Under the pieces are notes generated by a model that ran no database searches, had not been told where the DNA came from, and saw only the letters and a program-made list of their open reading frames with translations. The translations under genes and the position numbers were made by a program. 39,333 bases of DNA, from positions 8,094 through 47,426 of the forward strand of contig FLMG01001811.1 of assembly GCA_900088475.1 (NCBI GenBank), read 5' to 3'. The DNA is from Hyphochytrium catenoides (lineage: Eukaryota; Sar; Hyphochytriomycetes; Hyphochytriales; Hyphochytriaceae). Below are positions 31,620 through 39,333 of this stretch, one piece after another; positions within the stretch are counted from its first letter, which is position 1, and the number at the start of each line of letters is the position of its first letter.

Positions 31620-32625
31620 GGTAACAAAGCTGATGAAGAAAGAAGTACTACCAACAGGGCGCATGGAGCTGGCCAATGATAGAGAAAAGACCGAAGAAGA
31701 TATAACGACGTGAAGATGGAGACGATGAGGTTATAGATCTCAAAAAGATTGGCATAGATGTTGAGGAAGGAAAAGAGCGACAAACAAGTAGAACCCCTTG
31801 GCAAACAGAGAGAGTAAGAGATGCCATCTATGTAGAGAGAGACAGAAGAGAGAAAGAGAGAAAAGAGCGAGAGGGAAGAGTGAGAGGAGAAAGAAGAGCG
31901 AGAGAGAGAGAGACAGCCAGAGAAGAAAGAGAGAGAGAGAAGAGAGAAATGATCAAGGAGGGCTGGATCATTTAGATCTTCTAAAGGACGTACAAATCTT
32001 TCGAGCTGGTCCAACCTCAGAAGGAGAAAGACCGCACACCAATGAACTTCCGACGGTAAGACTAGGCGACTCTTTCTTGACTCTTTCCTTCTACGAGTCG
32101 TCTTTCTCTCGTTCTCCACCACCAGCAGGTGCCAGTGATATAAGCGGCTGGACCAAAGGGAAGAGAGAAAGAGAGAAAACAGCGAGAGGGAAGAACAGCA
32201 ACGACGAGACAGACGTACGGGAGAGAGAGAGAGGAGTGGGGAAGAGACAAGAAAGAAAAGAGAAGAAGACAGAGATCTCCCAAGCAACTCTAGGGCGGAC
32301 GATAACCATGATCATTGTATCACTAGCATTTCAGTGGACTGTCCGTTGGTGCTGATACCACTTTCAGCGCAGTCATTTTTATTAGGCCTCCTCCTCTTTC
32401 TAACCGCCGATGACTGAGTCGTCTCGCCTGGATAGTGACGAGAAGAGAGGGAAGAAAGGTTGGGAGAAGGGCGCCAGCAGCCAGTGGTCGCTTATAAGAG
32501 ACTCAGCGAAGAGAGGAAGGTAGCGAAGAACCGGGAAGAAACTGCGAAGCAGGGCGGACAAACGGAGAAATCCTCTGACCATCGCACTCACGTGGTGTGC
32601 AATAGTGAGCCACATTCTCCTCCTG
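31620..32625 (-). other. Possible minus-strand membrane-protein gene or pseudogene, unresolved
   Basis: Several minus-strand islands look coding. At 32622-32594 a short segment sits between CAATCAG| and a strong |GTGAGT donor. Around 32060-32000 the frame reads SEVHWCAVFLLLRLDQLERF, ending at a strong TTT|GTACGT donor. At about 31829 a CTACATAG acceptor precedes 31800-31690, which reads hydrophobic helices (FLNIYANLFEIYNLIVSIFT). A second hydrophobic frame (KGFYLFVALF) lies just upstream in another phase, as if separated by an indel. I cannot join these into one open protein, so this may be a decayed gene. Confidence 0.3.
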
Positions 32626-32949
32626 ATTGATCACCGAAAAAATCCTGTTGAAGATAAGCAGAGAGAGACGAGCACGCGGGTGGAGAGAGAGAGAGAGAGA
32701 CAGCGAGAGAGAGAGAAAGAGGGATACTGGAAGAACTAGCAGAAAAGAGAGAGGAGAGCATTCAAGATGTAAGAGGAAAGTACACGAAGAGTGGGACTGG
32801 ATGGCGCTACTCGCGCTGCGGCCCTTCTTCTTTCCTTAGACTTGTCATCAGCGTCCAGCTCTGATGACCCTTCGCGACTACAGATGGCGACTAGCGGGCG
32901 GACAAGCAGCAACGGAAGTTAGGGCACGGGTCTTTCTTGTGGTAGAGGA

Positions 32950-32966
32950 GAGAAAGAGAGAGAGAA

Positions 32967-33006
<40 letters not shown>
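32950..33006. repeat. (GA)n microsatellite
   Basis: An interrupted then pure GA array on the + strand. A pyrimidine run follows within 50 bases (33040-33080), giving adjacent opposite-polarity tracts. Confidence 0.8.
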
Positions 33007-33011
<5 letters not shown>

Positions 33012-33139
33012 ATTTGGAAGAAAGGGAGGAAGAGGCATTTCTATCATGTTCTGTCTCTCTCTTTCTTTCTCTCTCTGACATTCTCTCTGCTGACATCATC
33101 ATCAACCCCTTTTCTCCCTTCTCGTTCCTCCCTCTGCTC

Positions 33140-35852
33140 TAAGCCGTTATACTCTGGGCCCCCTGCCCAATCCCAACGCTTCCTTAATTCTCAATTTATT
33201 TATATAATGCCTAGAGTTGATAAAGCTATTGACTTTGTGAAAAATTAGAAACCCAAACCAACTTTAACAGAGAGTGCGTAAAAGGTAAGGCAAAAGAGGG
33301 CTTTTAGGTACTGTTCATAAAATATAAAGTACAGCTATATACAATCTGATAATCTAGGTGCTGTTCAGTCACTGTGAGCTTGGGGATAAAGGAAGGAAAT
33401 GGTTTCTCTCATGTCGGCCATTACATCTGCCAGAAAGCTTGGGATTGTTGTTGGTTGGTCGTCATACCTCAAGATCACTCCTGATCCGGCTCCCACTGGC
33501 TACAGAGCTACGGAGAAACTTCTGCTACATTGTACTCGTAGTAGGAGGAGTGTAGATCATCAACTCTGGGATGCTACTTTCCTACTGGGTTGTCGACCAC
33601 AATCGAGGATGAAAGAAAGATCCACAACTAAGAAGTAGATCCTCTTTGAGACTTTTTGGGAAGGAGCGTACACACATTTCACAGTGCAACAACACAAGCA
33701 AAGTAGCAAGAGACTGTTATGGGTCTTGACCCTCTACATACATATCCACCCCTTACTGCCTAGTAAGATTGTCACGTTCCTATCAGACAAAGAGAATGGA
33801 CAAGACATTTGAAGGCTCCCAGGAGCTGATGGGATTTCAAAATCTTTGTATTAGTAGAACTAGAGAGGGGCAATGGCTGGCCCCTGATGGCGACGAGAGG
33901 TCACTCATCAGTTTTATTATTGATGGTTGTGACAACGCTAACCCTGTCAGCAGACCAAAGCCGCTACATAAGACATAAGAAAGATACACAGACAGGCCTA
34001 AAGGCTCGACATCTCTCCATCATCTAGCACTGCATTCCCTAAACAAAGCGTTAGGACGCACACAACCACGTGTCCAGGAGGTGTGACATCAGCTGAGTCC
34101 TTCGTCTAAGCCTCCCTTCTCCACATCCACCTAAGGACAGAAGTGTCTGTTCCAGTGCAGCTGAAGGCGACTATTGCTGAATTCAAAGATGCCCCCAACC
34201 AAGAATCAAAGAAGAAGGCCGTCGAATCGCAAGGAATCACATCGACAAACGGGCAATAATAGTAGAGAAAGAGAGCCAGTGACATATGTCGAAGAACAGC
34301 GAAGCACTGAGTCAACCTTAGGTGGTGGCGAACAATAGAAAAAGGAGAAGCAGGAAGGTAAGTAAGGTTGGACATCCCCGGAGTTGAAGCCGCTTGCCCG
34401 TTCATCATCATCGGACCTTTCTTTCCCAAGAAATTACCTTTCCTTTCTTAGGCATCTTCGATCCTGAGACAAAGAGCGGACGGAAACTCCGAAAGGCTGC
34501 TGCCCTCTTTGTGGATTGATTCGAAGGTTATACTTTGAAGTCCGGTGTCTAGTCTTTGCGCCGAAGCTGGGATGTGGAGCTCCATTTTCTCGGAGTAGTC
34601 TTTGTAACCTACTCATAGATGTTAAGGCCAAGCTGGCTTAAGTTTGGACGGTCATAAATTTCCGCTGAAAGATAACGCTCGGAAACCTATCTGGTCGAGC
34701 GAGCTGATGCTTACAGTTAGAGTTTGGACAGCGAAATCTGTCTTGTTTTCTTTTCCAAATCTATTTAGAGGAAGCTTTCGTGGTTTGGGGATATCAGGTT
34801 GGGTCAGGCCACCAGCTCACTTCCTGTTGCCTCTCTTGTGCTGCCTCCATTATCCTGCCTGCCAAACCTCTGTGATACAGCTGGCCACAGCCCACCCATC
34901 CTCCTATCACCAGCAGTATATCTATGAGTCTAAAGCCCACCCATCCGATCTTACGTCTCACGCTTAGGCAAGCCTCTTCCACAACATCAGCACGGAGCTT
35001 CCTACATGACCCAAACAAATAAAAATCCATTGCCACCTCGTAAGCTATAGTTAATATTCCACTCTTCCTAAACACACACTCTTCTGTCTGTCCAGTTCCC
35101 ACCCAACCCCTGGTCTCTCTGAGTGTTTGTGTAATGGCCATTTTCATGGAGGTTGCGCATTGGGCAGACAACTGATTTCGCCATCGTATCAATAGTCATG
35201 ATGGATCCCGTAAGCCATACATTTACCCCTTCCCCACCCACCCCTTCGAGCATTACAACACCATTACAAACACTTCATGAATCCCCCTCACAGACGGTCC
35301 CCCCCAAAAGCCTCCAGCTGGTGTTCCTCCTAGATTACCTAAAGGAACTTTCGCCTCGTCAGCCCCTGTAGTTACGTTAGGGGTTGTGTTTAGGGAAGTA
35401 AAAGACAGAAGGAAACCCCTGTTCCCTACTTTCCATCTGATTCGATTTTGGTAAAAAGTCGCAATTTCGTAATTTGTTACCAATCAAATGAGAACGCAGC
35501 CGAATTTCAAAGGAACGAAAATGAATCAATTTCGCGGCGGAATTGCCCAGAATGGCATTCTATAGGCAATTTCTTAGGGATTCTCCCTCTCCTCCTCTCC
35601 AGCTCTCTGTGCTTACCGTGTTTCTCAATAGTTTTCATAAGGAACGAAAAGTTTTCAGTCTCCAGGTCATTGTTGAATTTCCCAAGGACCGCTAATATCA
35701 GCGCTTCAGCTCTTTCATCTCTCCAACTCTATCAGAGTCGTACCTGTTATCCCTTCTGGTTGCTTGCTCATCAATAGAACCAGCTCGGTGTTTGAGCAAG
35801 GAAGAGCTGATACCTCCTTGTTCGTTAACACTACACGGTTGCATTTCCCCAG
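33140..35852. other. Unique, lower-repeat region without a supported gene
   Basis: The GA/CT background stops at about 33140. Several short open frames exist on both strands (for example 33399-33638 on +; 34434-34631 and 34794-35253 on -) but none shows a recognisable motif or linked splice sites. The sequence at 35838-35852 (TTGCATTTCCCCAG) looks like a strong 3' splice site into the zinc-motif gene, so an upstream exon of that gene should lie somewhere here. Confidence 0.45.
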
Positions 35853-36827
35853 ACGTATGCTCAAACGGCAGAGTCTCGTACTTTGCCTATCAAGAAAAAA
35901 AGTGAAAAATCTCTGTTAGAGAAGACAATGCAGGTTGCCTATTCTGCCTTTCAACACACCGCTCCACATCTACTTCCCGGCTTTGGTAAATGCACTCCCT
36001 CACCTCTTCCATCGCCGATCAACACCAAGCTTTCTTCTCCTAATGGTTACCGATCCAGGAGAACTACCTCTCCTTACCTACAGAGCAGAATCACCAAGGA
36101 TGGAGTGATCAAGAAGAAATACGTGTACCCCAAAAAGATGTGCACAGTCCCGGGGTGCAACACTCCCAGAAAGAGTAAGGGGCTATGCAAAAAGCACGGA
36201 GGTGCTAAGCAATGCGACATCCCAGGGTGCACTAAGAACGCAAAGAGCGGAGGAAAGTGCATTCATCATGGTGGAGGACTGTGTGTGGTTGACGGATGCA
36301 AGTCTGGAGCAAGGAAGAATAGAATGTGCTACATTCACAATCAGGAGCGTATCCAAAAGGGATTGGTGAGCCACATGGAAAAGGACGAGGACAGGATGAA
36401 GGATGAAGATGAAGACCAAAGCAGCCAGCATCAAGATGAAACGGAGGGGACAGCGTCAATCGGGGGTCTAAGCAGTGAGGAAGAAGAGATTGTAGCGACA
36501 TTCGACATTGAAGCCTTTGAGCCACTACCTTTTACTCCTGGAACTTCTGAGATCTATCTGTCTCCCTATCTCCTCTCAGCGGAGGAACTGCAGGCGCTAC
36601 TGCAGAGCATACCGGACAACGGCGACGAGCATCTTTCATCTTCGACCATTAAGATAGAGGTCGAGAAGAAGAAAACGTTGACCTCCGCAGCACCTGCTGC
36701 CCTTAAGGAAAAGACGCTCTTCTGCTCTAACAAATGTCCAAATGTAACCGGACAGCAGCAGAATGCCAACAACAAAGAGGATGATCTATTGATCAAGTCC
36801 GAGCCAGCAGTGATGCTTCTGCTCTAA
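35853..36827 (+). CDS. WRKY19-like Cys/His zinc-motif protein with acidic tail
   Basis: The frame is open from a strong acceptor (CCCCAG|ACG at 35853) to a stop at 36827. The first in-frame ATG is 35928 (299 residues); an upstream exon is likely. After a basic Ser-rich N-terminus come three tandem modules of the form C-x4-C-x6-8-C-x2-H: CTVPGCNTPRKSKGLCKKHGG, CDIPGCTKNAKSGGKCIHHGG, CVVDGCKSGARKNRMCYIH. These modules, often annotated as WRKY transcription factor 19-like, are abundant in oomycetes and other stramenopiles. There is no WRKY DNA-binding core here. The C-terminal half is Glu/Asp/Ser-rich with hydrophobic patches (LSAEELQALLQSIP), suggestive of an activation-type region. A nuclear, nucleic-acid-binding or regulatory role is inferred. 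Confidence 0.8.
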   Translation, partial: TYAQTAESRTLPIKKKSEKSLLEKTMQVAYSAFQHTAPHLLPGFGKCTPSPLPSPINTKLSSPNGYRSRRTTSPYLQSRITKDGVIKKKYVYPKKMCTVPGCNTPRKSKGLCKKHGGAKQCDIPGCTKNAKSGGKCIHHGGGLCVVDGCKSGARKNRMCYIHNQERIQKGLVSHMEKDEDRMKDEDEDQSSQHQDETEGTASIGGLSSEEEEIVATFDIEAFEPLPFTPGTSEIYLSPYLLSAEELQALLQSIPDNGDEHLSSSTIKIEVEKKKTLTSAAPAALKEKTLFCSNKCPNVTGQQQNANNKEDDLLIKSEPAVMLLL

Positions 36828-38308
36828 GACGGGCCATCTGCATCGAAAAAGGTTTCCCAAGAGGAAGAGAGAGAAATTCTCCCTTTACGCAATCTCCTTT
36901 CTCTTACATTGCTCCGACAAATCTCTGTCTCCTTCCGTCATCATGTGAAGGAGGAGGGCAGAGTTCCCTGCTCTTGTAGATGTGTGCTGTACATACGTTC
37001 TTGGCTAGCTCCTTATTACCTGCCTTGGTAGAGCAATAGAGTTATTTATATGAAGCCAAGGGCATCAATGTGTCCATAGATATTAAATGTCCATATCTCA
37101 CTACTTTCATTGACGGGCTGTCTTTATGTCTTCTGCCAATCTGTCTCGCTCTTCTTTCGCGCTGTCTCAGCTCTGTCCTCCCTGCTCTCATTTGTCCTTG
37201 GCCTCCCTGTCTCTCTGTCTGTTTCTCCCTGTCTCTCTCTCCTCATATCTTATCTCTCCTCTTTTCTTTCACTCTTCTCTGTCTCTCTCTCTCGGCCTCC
37301 TGCCATCATCTCCAACTCTCTACCTCCCTCTTCCTCTCTGCCTCTCTCTCTGCTTATCTCTCTTTTACAGTCTTTCTTCAGTTCCTCTCTCTCTCATACT
37401 ATTACCCGTCTTTTCTCTCCCCGTCTCTCTCTCTTTCTCTTTCTCTCCTTCTCTGTCTCTCTCTCTTCTTCTTTCTCTTTCTCTCTGTTTCTCTCTGTTT
37501 TTCTCTCTCTCTTCTCGGTTTCTCTTTCTCTCTCCCCCTCTCTATACCTCTCCTGTCTCTCTCTCTCTCTCTCTTGTGCTTAAAACTTAGTTCTTTGGTT
37601 AGAGGCAGAGGTCGTCGATGCTCGACATGCAGTCTACGATCGTACGCTCTCCCTTTCTCTCTCTTGCAACCCAAATGGGTCATCCCAGTCTTCTCTGTCT
37701 TTTGGCATAACCATATCTCCTGGCTGTCTCTTCGGTGAATTTCTTAGCTTTCCCGCTCTCTTCGCGTGACTCCTCTTTCTTCCAACAATTGTTCTTCTTT
37801 CTCTTTCCTCTCTTCTTTCTATTTTCCCCCTTTCCTTGTGTCCCCTCTCTCTCTCTCTCTCTCCACCGTCAGCGTTGCTCTTTCTCTCTCTCTTTCCTCG
37901 GCAGTGTTTTCTGTCTGTACATCATTGTCATGAGCGATGTTTCTTCCCCGTAGATTATCCTGATGATTTAGCTACTTCTTTGTTCTGCACCTTTCCCATT
38001 GGTCTGACAGAGAGAAAGAAGAGAACCATCATCTTTTGTTTGAAGATATCTCTCTCTCTCCTCTCTCTCTTTGTGAAAGGTACTTGCAACGCTAAACATG
38101 GGCTGGGGATCTATATAAAAGTGCAAATAGATAGAGAGTCTCTCTTACATCTCTTTACTATGCTAACTGAGAAGAACAGCAACGAAGAGAAAGAGAAGGA
38201 GAGAGAGAAGGTATTAAGAGAGTCAAAAGGGGAGAGAACATCAACTCTCTCTCTCTCTTCTCTCACCGTCCTTTTTCAAAAAGCAAACGGACTGAAGAGC
38301 AGCATGAA
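36828..38308. other. Intergenic region, CT-rich core
   Basis: 36828-37110 is unique sequence, the likely 3' flank of the zinc-motif gene. 37110-37580 is strongly pyrimidine-rich, with CTCTCTGTCT motifs throughout. 37600-38300 alternates unique and CT-rich stretches. The long Ser/Leu-rich frames here are repeat translations. No gene is supported. Confidence 0.6.
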
Positions 38309-39333
38309 TTAAGCCAGCATGCGGCACAACAGAGCCGTGACACTGGTGAGAAAGAGAGAGAGAGAGACACTGACTTGAGAAACGGAAGAAGAAGACACAG
38401 GCGATGACTTATCAGACTGGACAATAAGGCGATTGGTCCTTGCGTTTGCCCGCGCTTCCTCCGCTGTCTTGGCCATCAGAGCCTCTGCTTCTCTCACTTC
38501 TGTCTCATTCAGTCCCATCCGCTGGATAAACGCAAGAGGAAGAGGCGCAACGTCTCCCAGTGTCTCTTCGTCTTCCGCTGCCCGGGCGGAGAAGCTCCGT
38601 GCAGGCTCTTCGTAGGTGTAACAGTAGCTATCTTCTGCAGACACTGTCTCTCGGATGCGCTTGTTAAATGGCTGGAGAACCGTATCTAGTGTCACTTTGT
38701 TCCACCAGCTTCCTCCGTCGATTTTATTTCCTGCTCCAGCCTTCTGCCAACGGAACCAAAGCCTGTCCATCTGCGTGTGATGGAGGAAGAACACAGGGTC
38801 ACAGGGGCTTCTCCCCGTCGATAGATGGCCATCATTTCCTCCTACATCGTTGTGCACCGTGTTATGGATGGTCAGCTCTAAGTTCTTCGTGAAGTCAGTC
38901 AAAGAGACGCCCGTACGAGAGACAGTCAGGTCAATGGTACCGCGAGTGTACCAGTTAGACGCCCGTTGGGGGCTTCTTCGGAGGCATTCTCTCCTTCCGC
39001 GCCAGTCGGTAGCTACAGGGAGACATTGTCCATTCTCCAGACGAAGATACTCTGTGGAAGAGATCAGAGGAGAAGAGAGAGGATTGCCCGCGTCAAGAGT
39101 CCAGTCCCAGTATGGGAGAGAGACGGATGGGTTGACTCTCTGGATCTCTCTCTCGAAGCGTGCAATGAACTCTCTGTGCCAGGGAAAGAACAGTGAGTTC
39201 CCGTGGGCGACGTTCATGTTATTCCCATGTTGATCGCAGAACTGAGTGATCGTCCCGTCTTGATGCAAAGCGTAAACAGCCGCCTTGTACGCGGCCCATT
39301 CTTCGTTGGAAAGGTCTCTGAACTCTTTTCTGA
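38309..39333 (-). CDS. Tyrosinase (type-3 copper protein), 5' end outside window
   Basis: One open minus-strand frame runs from the window edge to the stop at 38309. The upstream part continues with FRDLSNEEWAAYKAAVYAL, so the N-terminus, with any signal peptide, is outside the window. The CuA site shows a His in QFCDQHG and the paired motif VAHGNSLFFPWHREFIARFE. The CuB site shows TIHNTVHNDVGG (His-x3-His) and the DPVFFLHHTQMDRLWFRWQ signature, so all six copper-ligand His appear present. Tyrosinases hydroxylate monophenols and oxidise diphenols to quinones. After the catalytic domain comes a linker, an Ala/Glu-rich helix, a Ser-rich stretch (SSPVSSSSVSQVS) and a terminal hydrophobic segment ending at the stop, which looks like a GPI-attachment signal or tail anchor. 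No intron is needed in the visible part. Confidence 0.92.
   Translation of the reverse strand, partial: RKEFRDLSNEEWAAYKAAVYALHQDGTITQFCDQHGNNMNVAHGNSLFFPWHREFIARFEREIQRVNPSVSLPYWDWTLDAGNPLSSPLISSTEYLRLENGQCLPVATDWRGRRECLRRSPQRASNWYTRGTIDLTVSRTGVSLTDFTKNLELTIHNTVHNDVGGNDGHLSTGRSPCDPVFFLHHTQMDRLWFRWQKAGAGNKIDGGSWWNKVTLDTVLQPFNKRIRETVSAEDSYCYTYEEPARSFSARAAEDEETLGDVAPLPLAFIQRMGLNETEVREAEALMAKTAEEARANARTNRLIVQSDKSSPVSSSSVSQVSVSLSLFLTSVTALLCRMLA

Noticed and set aside
31120-32350. Possible KDEL-receptor-like gene
   Set aside because: I considered it because of hydrophobic helices and an E-x-x-x-H-Y segment near 32610, but the diagnostic family motifs are absent and the pieces do not join in frame.
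37070-37738. 222-residue plus-strand open frame
   Set aside because: Almost entirely Ser/Leu/Cys encoded by CTCTCTGTCT repeats; several overlapping frames are equally open.
1-39333. CRISPR array, bacterial operons, rRNA or complete tRNA genes
   Set aside because: No regular spacer-repeat array and no rRNA segments. The tRNA-like boxes at 5939-6016 are too close together for a complete tRNA. Gene structure is eukaryotic throughout.

Overview
This window is nuclear DNA from an intron-rich eukaryotic microbe, most likely a protist. The genes are split by GT-AG introns, have no bacterial ribosome-binding context, and sit in a background saturated with (GA)n/(CT)n microsatellites. The protein families fit a stramenopile or other SAR-type lineage best (three WRKY19-like Cys/His motifs, FRAG1/DRAM membrane protein, MORN protein, type-3 copper tyrosinase). 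That assignment is inference from family distribution, not proof. A 24-base run of N at 17746-17769, inside a GA tract, is an assembly gap.

Layout: 1331-2083 (+) encodes a CREST-type multipass membrane protein. 3503-5213 (-) is a three-exon gene for a 463-residue Ser/acid-rich protein that I do not recognise. 6527-17221 (-) is the main feature: one gene of about 21 exons for a protein of roughly 840 residues, with a new N-terminal region, an RRM-like strand, coiled coils, about nine MORN repeats and a charged C-terminal coiled coil. 18401-20574 (-) is a FRAG1/DRAM/Sfk1-family gene whose phase-consistent model needs a 22-nt intron. 21382-24428 (+) is a four-exon gene for a membrane-anchored protein with an immunophilin-type TPR domain split by a Tudor-like insert. 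From about 25.7 to 28.4 kb lie decayed non-LTR retrotransposon pieces in inverted arrangement, with associated inverted repeats. From 27.7 to 33.2 kb the DNA is dominated by GAA/TTC and GA/CT tracts holding only isolated coding-like islands. 35853-36827 (+) encodes a Cys/His zinc-binding-motif protein with an acidic C-terminal half. The window ends in a tyrosinase gene (-, 38309 to the edge) with a hydrophobic, possibly GPI-anchor, C-terminus.

I rebuilt exons by hand from splice dinucleotides, reading-frame phase and domain continuity. Where every junction agrees in phase and rebuilds a known motif (for example MORN repeats) I regard the model as strong. No two genes form an obvious pathway. 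What the window shares is architecture: short unique exons floating in strand-asymmetric purine/pyrimidine introns, with some of that repeat DNA now read as protein.
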